A DNA stretch of 11,542 nt from Methanomicrobiales archaeon (lineage in GTDB: Archaea > Halobacteriota > Methanomicrobia > Methanomicrobiales > JACTUA01): the NCBI GenBank assembly GCA_028678815.1, contig JAJRCS010000126.1, forward strand, positions 1-11,542, read 5' to 3'. The translations under genes and the position numbers were made by a program. Below are positions 1 to 6,221 of this stretch, one piece after another (positions within the stretch are counted from its first letter, which is position 1; the number at the start of each line of letters is the position of its first letter). The notes under the pieces are model-generated. The model did no database searches, was not told the DNA's origin, and saw only the letters and a list, made by a program, of their open reading frames with translations.

Positions 1-519
1 GCGGCCGCACGGGGGGCAGGCCCGGGCATCGAGGTCTTCTGTTACGCGGGCAGGGAGCATGCGGGGCTCGCCCGGGACCCGGCCCTCGTGATCAGCGAAC
101 GCCCCGGCGAGGCCCTCGTGAAGGCCCTCATGGACCGGGAGATCGATGCCGCCGTGCGGGGCTCCCTCCCCTCGAACACGACCCTCCAGGCGCTCCGGGA
201 GGCGACCGGGGTGGAACGGCTCCTCCGGATCGCCCTCCTCTCGACCCGGGACGGCCGGAGGTTCCTCCTCGCCCCGGTCGGGGTGGACGAGGGGTGGACG
301 GTGGAGGAGAAGCTGGAGCTCGTGGAGCGGGGGAGAGGGCTTCTCGCCCGGTTCGGCCTTCCCGGGGAGGTCGCGGTCCTCTCGGGCGGACGGCTCGGGG
401 ACGTGGGGCGGCACCCGGTGGTGGACCGGACCATCGCCCAGGCCGAGCTCGTCTCCCGGCTCACGGGCGCCGTCCACCGGGAGATCCTCATCGAGGAGGC
501 CGTCGCGTCGGCCGGCCTG
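1..519 (+). pseudogene. mtxX: Truncated mtxX (methanogenesis marker 4), plus-strand copy
   Basis: Frame 1 is open from the first base and reads as the body of MtxX, a methanogen-specific protein related to phosphotransacetylase-type enzymes whose exact role is not settled. Recognisable stretches are VISERP, IDAAVRGSLPSN, LLRIALLST, HPVVDRTIAQAELVSRLTG and EILIEEAVASAG. By alignment with the opposing copy, its first residue here corresponds to about residue 16, so the true start lies about 45 bases left of the window. The homology stops near codon 172, around 508-519. The C-terminal glycine-rich part of the family (roughly the last 60 residues, from memory) is missing. The frame stays open to 1347 by chance, but from about 520 it is only the antisense of the minus-strand mtxX and mmp2. 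About 58 of 82 aligned residues match the other copy, by hand count. It is either a broken gene or one half of a chimeric contig. Confidence 0.75.
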
Positions 520-810
520 TGTCGAGAGGAGGGCGATCCGGAGGAGGTAATCCACCCCCGCCGCCTCCCTGAGCGCCCGCAGGGTCGCATTCGAGGGGAG
601 CGAGCCCCGGATGGCGGCATCGATCCGGCCCTCCATGAGGTCCCGTACGAGGGCGACCTCAGGGCGGTCGCTGATCACGAGGCACGGGTCACGGATATCC
701 CCGGCATGCTCTCCGCTCGTGTAACAGGACACATCGATGCCCGGCCCTGCCCCTCCCGCGGCCCTGAGCACCTTCCCGATATCGGCGCCTGCACCTATCC
801 CGATCTTCAT
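511..810 (-). pseudogene. mtxX: Truncated mtxX (methanogenesis marker 4), minus-strand copy
   Basis: Reading leftward from the ATG at 810 gives MKIGIGAGADIGKVLRAAGG, then VISDRP, IDAAIRGSLPSN and LLRIALLST, the N-terminal 97 or so residues of MtxX. The ATG overlaps the TGA of mmp2 in an ATGA, the tight coupling expected of an intact mmp2-mtxX operon, so this copy is in its native place. Beyond codon about 100 (near base 510) the homology ends. The frame stays open to base 1, but only as the antisense of the other mtxX copy. The catalytic and C-terminal parts are therefore absent. The break falls at a palindromic GCCGGC (511-516). The start and family call are firm. Whether the gene is really broken in the organism is uncertain, because an assembly or amplification chimera would look the same. 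Confidence 0.75.
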
Positions 811-1820
811 GAACGAAGCCCGCAGGAGTCGTTGACGATCCCCATCACGCTCTCCCTCTTCAGGTCAAAGACCGAGGCCTGCTCCCCGCCATACTCGATG
901 CAGAGGTTCCGGTCCCCGTTCAGGTGGCCGATGGCCCGGGCGGTCATCCCCACCGAGGCGAACCGGCGGACGACCTCGCCGACATGCCCCGGTTTCGCCG
1001 TGAGGACGAAGCCCATGCCGGGGTACATCCTCACCCAGTGCTCGAACCCGATGCCATGGGCCTTCAGGTCCGGCCGCGGGATGGCATCCAGCTCGATGAC
1101 GGCCCCCTTGCCGCTCATCTCGAGGAGCATCCCCAGGGTCCCGATGACGCCGGGGTTGCTGATGTCCTTCCCTGCCGTGACGAGGTGTGCCTCGCCGATC
1201 TCCTGGAGGACCCGGATCTGGGCCCGCACCCGCTCCGGCGCCTTCATGGTCACCGAGTCCCAGTTGAGGGCGCAGGAGGGGTGGACCCTCCCGTCCAGGT
1301 CGATGGCCGCGATGACCGCGTCGCCGGTCCCCGCCGTGTGGGAGTAGATGACCGAGTCGAGCCGGGCGACGCCGAGGATGGCCACGTCGATGACGCTGTA
1401 CGGGGTGTCCGGGTGGAGGTGCCCCCCGACGATGGGGACGTTGAACTGCGAGCAGGCCTGGAGCATCCCCGCCGTCACGTGGTCCCGGATCCCCTCGTCA
1501 GAGAGGGAGAGGACGTCCACGAGGGCGAGGGGCCGGCCCCCCATGGCGGCGATGTCATGGATGTTCACGAGGACGGAGCAGTAGCCGGCCCACTCGGGAT
1601 CGGCCTCCATGAGCTTGCTCCAGATCCCGTCGGCGGCGAGGAGGAGGGCCTCGTCGTCGTGCCGGATCACGGCGGCGTCCTCGCCGAAGGAGGCGATGAC
1701 ATCGGGGGCGTCAAGCCTCAGGGCCTTGGTCATCTCCCCGATGGAATGCTTCCTCGTCACCCCCTCGTACTCGCGCACCGCCTTCTTCACCGATTCAAGG
1801 GAGCAGCTCGTCTCGTCCAT
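807..1820 (-). CDS. mmp2: Methanogenesis marker protein 2 (AIR synthase-related)
   Basis: This 337-residue protein belongs to the AIR synthase/PurM-HypE-SelD fold family. These enzymes bind ATP and form dimers, and this subfamily is conserved in methanogens with unproven function. Visible landmarks are GVTRKHSIGEM near the N-terminus, the metal/ATP-type segment SFGEDAAVI, ADGIWSKLMEADPEWAGYCS, LVNIHDIAAMGG, IVGGHLHPDT, and the C-terminal domain with TAGKDISNPGVIGTLGMLLE. I place the start at 1820 (MDETS). The in-frame ATG at 1856 would lie upstream of the transcription start expected from the TATA island at 1862-1871, and family members as I recall them begin close to the VREYEGVTRK segment. 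The TGA overlaps the mtxX ATG, so the two are translationally coupled. The gene is complete, with no missing landmark that I can see. Confidence 0.92.
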   Translation of the reverse strand: MDETSCSLESVKKAVREYEGVTRKHSIGEMTKALRLDAPDVIASFGEDAAVIRHDDEALLLAADGIWSKLMEADPEWAGYCSVLVNIHDIAAMGGRPLALVDVLSLSDEGIRDHVTAGMLQACSQFNVPIVGGHLHPDTPYSVIDVAILGVARLDSVIYSHTAGTGDAVIAAIDLDGRVHPSCALNWDSVTMKAPERVRAQIRVLQEIGEAHLVTAGKDISNPGVIGTLGMLLEMSGKGAVIELDAIPRPDLKAHGIGFEHWVRMYPGMGFVLTAKPGHVGEVVRRFASVGMTARAIGHLNGDRNLCIEYGGEQASVFDLKRESVMGIVNDSCGLRS

Positions 1821-1860
1821 CCGGGGGTTCCCTGTCAGGTATCTTTCGGCCTTCATAGAG

Positions 1861-1880
1861 ATAATTTATTTCATTTCGGG
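1861..1880. promoter_or_regulatory. Shared TATA island between mmp2 and rfcL
   Basis: An A/T stretch in an otherwise very GC-rich region reads AATTTATTT on the plus strand (1863-1871) and AAATAAATTA on the minus strand, preceded on the minus strand by CCGAAA, which resembles an archaeal BRE. With a start about 25 bases downstream, the plus transcript would begin at about 1890-1895, making rfcL nearly leaderless, and the minus transcript at about 1840, twenty bases before the chosen mmp2 start. Sharing one island between divergent genes is inference from spacing. Confidence 0.6.
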
Positions 1881-1894
1881 CCAGAGGATGGGGT

Positions 1895-3220
1895 ATGGAC
1901 TGGGCAGAGAAGTACCGGCCCCGGAGGCTCACGGATCTCGTCGGGAATTCCCCCGCGGTGAAGGCCATGTACGAGTGGGCCCGGTCCTGGAACCGGGAGA
2001 AGAAGCCCCTCCTCCTGCACGGGAAACCGGGGACGGGGAAGACCTCGGCCGCCCATGCCCTCGCCCATGACCTGGCCTGGGAGGTCATCGAGCTGAACGC
2101 GAGCGACCAGCGGACCCGGGACGTCATCGGCCGGGTCGCCGGGATCGGGGCCGTGACGGCGAGCCTCTCCGGCGCCGCGAGGAAGCTCATTATCCTCGAC
2201 GAGGCCGACAACCTCCACGGGACCGCCGACCGGGGTGGCGCCCGGGAGATCCTCGAGGTGATCCGGACCGCCCGGCAGCCGGTCATCCTCATCGCAAACG
2301 ACCTCTACGGCATCCTCCCCGAGATCCGGGCGAAGTGCGAGCCCGTCCTCTTCCGGGCGGTGCAGGCGAGGCAGATGGTGCCCCGGCTGAAGTTCATCTG
2401 CGCGAACGAGGGGATCGCCTGCTCCGATCCCGCCATCGTCCGGATCGCCGGTGGCGGGGGGGGCGACCTCCGGGCCGCCATCAACATGCTCCAGGGGGCC
2501 TCGGAGGGGAGGGGCCGGGTGGAGGAGGAGGACCTCGTCTCCTCGCCGAAGGACGACCGGGTCTCCATCTTCGACCTGGTCCTCTCGGTCTTCCGGGGGG
2601 CGGGGGATGCCGCCCTCCTCGCGGAGGCCCGGGCGGCGGAGGAGCCCCCCGAGACGGTCCTCCAGTGGATCGAGGCAGGCCTCGTCCACCTCCCCGATCC
2701 CCCGTCCCGGGCCCTCGCGTACCGGTGGGTGGCCCGGGCCGACGAGTACCTCGGGCTCACCTTCCGGAGGCAGAACTACACCCTCTGGCGGTACGCCGGC
2801 GCCCTCATGCTCCTCGGGACCTCCCTCGCGGCAGCCGGCCGGGGGATACGGGCCCGGCTCATGCCGCCGGGCAGGTGGCGGAGGATCTCCTCCCACCGGC
2901 GGCAGCAGGCCGTCCGGGAGTCCCTCCTCCGGAAGATCGGGGCCCGGGCCCACATCCCCCGGGAGGCCCTCCGGGGGGAGCAGCTCACCCTCCTCGCCCT
3001 CCTCGTCGAGGCGCAGCCGGTCGTCCATGCCCGGGACCTCTCCCTGGATGCCGACGAGCTGACCCTCCTCATCCATGACCGGAAGAAGGCAGAGGAGGTG
3101 GCAGAGCTGGCTGCCCGGGAGGAGAAGCCGGTGAAGGGGGAGACGGAGCCGGCCCCGGAGAAACCCCTGAAAAGGGCCCCGGCGAAGAAGGGATCCGGCG
3201 GGCAGTCCTCGCTCTTCTAG
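1895..3220 (+). CDS. rfcL: Replication factor C large subunit
   Basis: RfcL is the large subunit of the archaeal clamp loader, which opens and loads PCNA at primer ends using ATP. The 441-residue product has the N-terminal MDWAEKYRP signature, Walker A GKPGTGKT at 43-50, NASD at 68-71, and Walker B LIILDEAD at 98-105. A sensor-1-like stretch, PVILIAND, lies near 130. The AAA+ lid segment (SDPAIVRIAGGGGGDLRAAINML) and the helical collar domain follow. The last 60 residues are a charged Lys/Glu/Pro tail ending in GGQSSLF, a PCNA-interacting (PIP-like) motif at the very C-terminus, as expected for this subunit. The ATG at 1895 lies about 25-30 bases after a TATA island, and a GAGG lies just upstream. 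The gene stands alone, divergent from mmp2 and convergent with the UPF0146 gene. Length is a little short of the roughly 480 residues common in relatives, within normal range. Confidence 0.95.
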   Translation: MDWAEKYRPRRLTDLVGNSPAVKAMYEWARSWNREKKPLLLHGKPGTGKTSAAHALAHDLAWEVIELNASDQRTRDVIGRVAGIGAVTASLSGAARKLIILDEADNLHGTADRGGAREILEVIRTARQPVILIANDLYGILPEIRAKCEPVLFRAVQARQMVPRLKFICANEGIACSDPAIVRIAGGGGGDLRAAINMLQGASEGRGRVEEEDLVSSPKDDRVSIFDLVLSVFRGAGDAALLAEARAAEEPPETVLQWIEAGLVHLPDPPSRALAYRWVARADEYLGLTFRRQNYTLWRYAGALMLLGTSLAAAGRGIRARLMPPGRWRRISSHRRQQAVRESLLRKIGARAHIPREALRGEQLTLLALLVEAQPVVHARDLSLDADELTLLIHDRKKAEEVAELAAREEKPVKGETEPAPEKPLKRAPAKKGSGGQSSLF

Positions 3221-3249
3221 GGGGAGAATAAGGTACTTCCTGACCGCGG

Positions 3250-3267
3250 CCGGGGGTCCTCCCCCGG
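3250..3267. terminator. GC hairpin between convergent rfcL and UPF0146 genes
   Basis: A perfect 7-bp stem (CCGGGGG and CCCCCGG) with a TCCT loop sits 30 bases after the rfcL stop, in the 106-base gap between convergent genes. GGCC tetramers at 3248-3251 and 3270-3273 flank it. There is no clear T tract, so a termination role is inferred from position only. Confidence 0.4.
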
Positions 3268-3326
3268 GTGGCCAGTACCGGTGGAGGATCACTCCGCGGG
3301 CCCCCCGAAAGGGAAGAGGGAGGCGG

Positions 3327-3746
3327 TCAGACCTGCCTTATCCCGGTCCCCCGGGAATGGTACCTGTGCAGGATGACCCCGCAGTCCACGATCTCCCCGC
3401 CGGATCCGTAGATCTCGTTCCCCAGGTGGTAGACGAGAAGATCTGCCCCGGTCCGTTCCGCGAGGGCGATGAGGGGCGGGACCATCTCCACCCCGGGCCG
3501 GATGGCATAGAGGAGGTCAGCCCCGCGGTAGAGCTCCCCGTCGGGCGAGAAGATGTCGTCCTGCACCACGGGTATCCCGTCGCCGGAGGGCACGGGCCTG
3601 ATATCGGTGCACCGGACGGGGATCCCCGCATCCCGGATGATCCTGGCCGCGACGAGGTTCGTCCCGACCCCGATCTCCACGACGGAGCGGTAATGTCCCC
3701 CGATGTATTCCCCGATGAGCCGCTCAATACGTTTATACTCGCCCAT
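3327..3746 (-). CDS. UPF0146 family protein, Rossmann-like
   Basis: This small archaeal protein of 139 residues belongs to UPF0146, whose function is unknown. The sequence has a short Rossmann-type core. VVEIGVGTNLVAARII resembles the glycine-rich loop of SAM-dependent methyltransferases, CTDIRP sits where the acidic residue after strand 2 would be, and VVQDDIFSPD resembles a third motif. ADLLYAIRPGVEMVPPLIALA follows. The usual methyltransferase length is about 200 residues or more, so this is a minimal version and catalysis cannot be assumed. I chose the ATG at 3746 (MGEYKRIERLIGEYI). The longer start at 3773 would run into the start of the divergent amzA gene, and a GGTG lies at a suitable distance upstream of 3746. 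Confidence 0.85.
   Translation of the reverse strand: MGEYKRIERLIGEYIGGHYRSVVEIGVGTNLVAARIIRDAGIPVRCTDIRPVPSGDGIPVVQDDIFSPDGELYRGADLLYAIRPGVEMVPPLIALAERTGADLLVYHLGNEIYGSGGEIVDCGVILHRYHSRGTGIRQV
3732..3739 (+). promoter_or_regulatory. TATA box for amzA inside the UPF0146 start region
   Basis: TTTATACT lies about 22 bases upstream of the amzA start at 3757 and 28 bases upstream of the alternative ATG at 3763. That spacing predicts a leaderless transcript. It falls within the first codons of the divergent UPF0146 gene. A weaker A/T stretch (AAAAGATTTT on the minus strand, 3773-3782) inside the first codons of amzA could serve UPF0146 in the same way. Confidence 0.55.
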
Positions 3747-3756
3747 CACCACACCT

Positions 3757-4308
3757 ATGGTAATGCTCATCAAAATCTTTTGGGATCAGAACGCGCCCAG
3801 GGGGCTCGAATCCGCCGTGGAGAGGCGGATCCACTCGATCCTCGGCAGCCCCCTGGAGGTCGTGGAGAGCTGCATCCTCCTCTCGGGGTATGACCGGGAG
3901 CGGGACCAGTACGATGCCCAGAAGATCCTCTCCCGCATCCAGCTCTACAAGAGGCAGCGGGGGGCCACCGAGCCCATCCTCCTCGTCATCCCCCACGACC
4001 TCTCCATGAAGGGGCAGGACTTCGTCTTCGGCCTCGCCCGGGAGTCGGTGGGGGCCGCCGTGGTCTCCACGGCCCGGCTGGACAACGGCTACTATGGCCG
4101 GGCCCGGGAGGACTCGGACCTCGCCGGCCGGATCGCCAAGGAAGGGGCCCACGAGATCGGGCACCTCTTCGGCCTCGAGCACTGCGCCGACCCCGAGTGC
4201 GTCATGTTCCCGCCCCGGACCCTCGGGGAGCTCGACCGGAAGAAGCTCGCCTTCTGCCCGGCCTGCGGGAAGAGGTTCCGGCTCAGCGAGGGCGTAGACG
4301 CCCTGTGA
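3757..4308 (+). CDS. amzA: Archaemetzincin, zinc metalloprotease
   Basis: This 183-residue member of the archaemetzincin family carries the metzincin site HEIGHLFGLEH at residues 132-142: His132, Glu133 and His136 with His142 as third ligand. The archaemetzincin-specific second zinc site follows, with Cys143, Cys148 (CVM, including the Met-turn methionine 150), Cys167 and Cys170 (FCPACGK). All these residues are intact. The physiological substrate of archaeal members is not known. No signal peptide is visible, so it probably acts in the cytoplasm. The start is 3757 (MVMLIKIFWD) or 3763 (MLIKIFWD). Both fit a leaderless message from the TATA at 3732-3739, and upstream in-frame codons such as that at 3703 overlap this promoter and are rejected. 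The gene diverges from UPF0146 and is convergent with the UPF0316 gene. Confidence 0.93.
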   Translation: MVMLIKIFWDQNAPRGLESAVERRIHSILGSPLEVVESCILLSGYDRERDQYDAQKILSRIQLYKRQRGATEPILLVIPHDLSMKGQDFVFGLARESVGAAVVSTARLDNGYYGRAREDSDLAGRIAKEGAHEIGHLFGLEHCADPECVMFPPRTLGELDRKKLAFCPACGKRFRLSEGVDAL

Positions 4309-4311
4309 CCG

Positions 4312-4340
4312 AACCCCGGGTTCCGCAGGGAGCCGGGGTT
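4312..4340. terminator. Hairpin after amzA stop
   Basis: The arms AACCCCGG (4312-4319) and CCGGGGTT (4333-4340) pair perfectly. Inside them TTCC pairs with GGGA around a GCA loop. It begins four bases after the amzA stop codon, between convergent genes, so a 3'-end role is likely. Confidence 0.5.
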
Positions 4341-4369
4341 GTCCAGGGGGGATAGGGGCCCCTCTGGAC
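4341..4369. terminator. Second hairpin between convergent amzA and UPF0316 genes
   Basis: GTCCAGGGGGG (4341-4351) pairs along 11 positions, with one G-T, with CCCCTCTGGAC (4359-4369) around a 7-base loop. It directly abuts the preceding hairpin, and the UPF0316 stop lies 33 bases further on. Together they look like a double 3'-end structure for both genes. No long T run is present. Confidence 0.5.
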
Positions 4370-4401
4370 TGGCCCCGGCGCCCGTGCCCGGCCTCCCCCC
4401 C

Positions 4402-4998
4402 TCACTTCTTCTTGGAGAAGAACCGCCTCGGGTCCAGGTAGCTCCTGAGGACCCCGCCCTGCCGGGAGGGGAAGACCCCCTCGCTGGCGTGCCGGACGTC
4501 CTCCACCGAGTAGAAGGCATGGGGGTTGAACTCCTTGATGATGCCCACGACGTGGGGGAGGTCCTGCCGCTTGACCACGGTAAAGATGATGGTCACCGGC
4601 CCCTGGGCCCCGTCTGCGGCGTGGGTGGTGATCCCATACCCGTCGGCGGCGAGGGCCCCGGCGAGGTCCGTCGAGTCCCGGCCGGTGACCACCCGGACGA
4701 GGACCGTCCCGAGGGAGAGCTTCTCCTCCAGGGTGATCCCGACGTAGGTACCGGCGGCGAAGCCGGCGGCATAGGCGATGTAGATGGAGACGTCGTTGAT
4801 GTCCCGCATCACCTGGCTGATGGCGAGGAGCCAGATGGAGATCTCGAAGAACCCGAGGACAGGGGCGAGGTACCGGTACCCCCGGGAAACGAAGATGACC
4901 CGGATGGTCCCCATGGAGACATCGCAGATCCGGGCGAAGAAGATGAGGAGCGGGAGGACGAGGTACGACCAGGCATCCGACGAGAGGAAGGCGACCAT
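4402..4998 (-). CDS. UPF0316/DUF2179 family integral membrane protein
   Basis: The 198-residue protein has three predicted membrane segments in its first half, at about residues 10-28 (SYLVLPLLIFFARICDVSM), 42-62 (YLAPVLGFFEISIWLLAISQ) and 69-88 (SIYIAYAAGFAAGTYVGITL). A soluble C-terminal domain of the DUF2179 type follows, with TIIFTVVKRQDLPHVVGII and FNPHAFYSVEDVRHASEGVF. This is the layout of the UPF0316 family, found in bacteria and archaea, whose function is not established. DUF2179 domains are proposed to sense ligands, but nothing here identifies one. The C-terminus is basic (FFSKKK). The start at 4998 follows a TATA at 5041-5050 by a plausible distance. The HEAT-repeat gene lies 103 bases upstream on the same strand, with its own stop, so the two are probably separate units. 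Confidence 0.88.
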   Translation of the reverse strand: MVAFLSSDAWSYLVLPLLIFFARICDVSMGTIRVIFVSRGYRYLAPVLGFFEISIWLLAISQVMRDINDVSIYIAYAAGFAAGTYVGITLEEKLSLGTVLVRVVTGRDSTDLAGALAADGYGITTHAADGAQGPVTIIFTVVKRQDLPHVVGIIKEFNPHAFYSVEDVRHASEGVFPSRQGGVLRSYLDPRRFFSKKK

Positions 4999-5040
4999 GG
5001 GACGAGACCCCGCTTCTAGCCGGAGGAGTGTTGGGCCTGC

Positions 5041-5050
5041 AGATATAAGA
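5041..5050 (-). promoter_or_regulatory. TATA box for the UPF0316 gene
   Basis: On the minus strand the sequence reads TCTTATATCT, the only A/T-rich stretch in the 103-base gap between the HEAT-repeat gene and the UPF0316 gene. A start about 25 bases downstream, near 5020, leaves a leader of about 20 bases before the ATG at 4998. Confidence 0.6.
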
Positions 5051-5101
5051 GGATGGGGCTCCGGGAAGGCGGAGAGGCGGGACCGGGGCTTCCCGGGGGG
5101 A

Positions 5102-5659
5102 CTATCCCGGAGGGGCCACCGCCCCCTTCTTCTTCACGGAGTCGAGGGCCAGCTGCGCCGCCCGCTGCACTCCCGGGTCGGGGTCCTTCACGGCCTCCGC
5201 GAGGGCGGCGGCAACCCGGTCACCGCTGAACTGCCCGAGGGCCCAGGCGGCGTTCTTCCGGACATCGGCCTTCGGGTCCGAGAGCGCGGCGAGGAGGGGC
5301 TCGACGGCGAGGGGATCGCCGATCTTCCCGAGGGCCCAGGCCGCACCCTGCCGGACCCACTTCCCCCCTTCCTTCAGGGCGGTGATGAGGGGCCCGACGG
5401 CCCTCGGGTCCCGGATCTTCCCCAGGGCCTCGGCGGCGATCCAGGAGACGTCCTGGTACGGGTCCCTGAGGGCGGCGATGAGAGCCTCGACGGCCCGGGG
5501 GTCCCGCGTCTCGCCGAGGGCCTCGGCCGCCCGCCACCGGACGTTCAGCTCGGGGTGCACCAGCAGGTCGATGAGGTAGGGGACCTCGTCGACCTTCTCC
5601 TCCACGGGCTCAGGCGGCGCTGCTGCCCCCTGCCCACCGGGCGGTTCGGGTTCGGCCAT
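5102..5659 (-). CDS. HEAT-repeat protein (PBS lyase HEAT-like)
   Basis: The 185-residue protein is a Pro/Ala/Glu-rich leader of about 24 residues followed by five HEAT-like repeats with a period of 31 residues, from about 26 to 178. Repeats 2-4 are very regular: each has a core of the type AVEPLLAALxDPxxDVRxxAAxALGKIxDP. Repeat 3 departs, with EGGKWVRQG in place of the usual acidic turn, and repeat 5 is the most diverged (AAALAEAVKDPDPGVQRAA). Such solenoids bind proteins, and in PBS lyase relatives they bind phycobilin proteins, but no catalytic residues are visible and a lyase function should not be assumed. The start at 5659 has GAGGT nine bases upstream on the minus strand. It ends in KKKGAVAPPG. 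The partner cannot be told from the neighbours. Confidence 0.9.
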   Translation of the reverse strand: MAEPEPPGGQGAAAPPEPVEEKVDEVPYLIDLLVHPELNVRWRAAEALGETRDPRAVEALIAALRDPYQDVSWIAAEALGKIRDPRAVGPLITALKEGGKWVRQGAAWALGKIGDPLAVEPLLAALSDPKADVRKNAAWALGQFSGDRVAAALAEAVKDPDPGVQRAAQLALDSVKKKGAVAPPG

Positions 5660-5760
5660 GGGTGAAGACCTCTCGTCATCCGCAGTAGGGCATCATCCTT
5701 CTCATAGTTTGCGGTTCTCGCGCCGGCCCGTGGAAATTTCGGAAGAGGGGCATTTCGGGA

Positions 5761-5803
5761 CCGAAAGGCTTTATGAACAGCCCTCAAGAGCTCTTCTATA
5801 GTA
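5761..5803 (+). promoter_or_regulatory. Promoter region of the small membrane protein gene
   Basis: CCGAAAGG followed by CTTTATGAAC (5761-5778) has the look of an archaeal BRE plus TATA box. A second A/T stretch, TTCTATAGTAC, lies at 5794-5804. Between them is a perfect 10-bp palindrome, AAGAGCTCTT (5786-5795), at about the start site expected from the first box. Either box could serve, and which start codon is used depends on that. Confidence 0.45.
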
Positions 5804-5843
5804 CATCAGGGGCCGGATGAGGGGCCCCCGGCACAGGGCTCGC

Positions 5844-6215
5844 ATGAAGCGGTGGTTCGCCAAGTTCCTCGAGGAGTTCGTGGTCATCTTCGGGTACCTC
5901 ATCGGTCTCTTCATCGCCCTGGGGTTCAGCCCCGAGCCCGTGCCACCGGGAATCCTGAAGGAGTCCCAGGCCTACGTCGCCACCTTCGTACCCGATCCCC
6001 TCATCCGGTTCGGCCTCGCCCTCGTACTGCTCCTCCTCCTCTTCCTCGCGGCAAAGAAGGCCTTCATCACCGCCGGGCCGGCGGGCATGTTCGCCATAGC
6101 GATGGGCCTCCTCGCCGGGCTCGCGACCCCCGTGGTACCCGAGGTCGGGCTCGGGATGCTCGCCCTCGCCCTCTTCACCGGCTATATCGCGGTCTGGGGC
6201 TGGCGGGTCAGGTAG
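5844..6215 (+). CDS. Small integral membrane protein, unrecognised
   Basis: I do not recognise this 123-residue protein. It is strongly hydrophobic, with four likely membrane segments: about residues 12-28 (FVVIFGYLIGLFIALGF), 54-74 (FGLALVLLLLLFLAAKKAF), 79-98 (AGMFAIAMGLLAGLATPVV) and 102-119 (GLGMLALALFTGYIAVWG). The N-terminus MKRWFAKF and the C-terminus WRVR are basic, suggesting both ends face the cytoplasm. A loop rich in Pro (FSPEPVPPG) follows the first helix. An in-frame ATG at 5817 would add nine Arg-rich residues. I prefer 5844 because the N-terminus then looks typical, but no good ribosome binding site decides between them. The stop is six bases from the convergent nadC stop, so the two transcripts must overlap at their 3' ends. 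Confidence 0.75.
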   Translation: MKRWFAKFLEEFVVIFGYLIGLFIALGFSPEPVPPGILKESQAYVATFVPDPLIRFGLALVLLLLLFLAAKKAFITAGPAGMFAIAMGLLAGLATPVVPEVGLGMLALALFTGYIAVWGWRVR

Positions 6216-6221
6216 CCGGGG

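Noticed and set aside
88..1347. One long plus-strand protein of 419 residues running through both mtxX copies and mmp2
   Set aside because: Only the part up to about 516 is MtxX. The rest is antisense to the minus-strand mtxX and mmp2 and stays open by chance.
1821..1856. Upstream ATG at 1856 as the mmp2 start
   Set aside because: It lies only a few bases after the TATA island and so before the predicted transcript start. The extra twelve residues do not resemble the family's N-terminus.
1871..3292. 473-residue open frame antisense to all of rfcL
   Set aside because: It is Gly/Pro/Asp/Arg-rich low-complexity text with no domain, caused by the high GC third positions of rfcL, which has full motif support.
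3327..3746. Calling UPF0146 a methyltransferase
   Set aside because: The Gly-rich loop is suggestive, but the protein is much shorter than SAM methyltransferases and no catalytic motif can be seen.
5102..5659. Calling the HEAT-repeat protein a phycobilin lyase
   Set aside because: The repeat type shares the name only. There is no phycobiliprotein context in a methanogen and no catalytic residues are visible.
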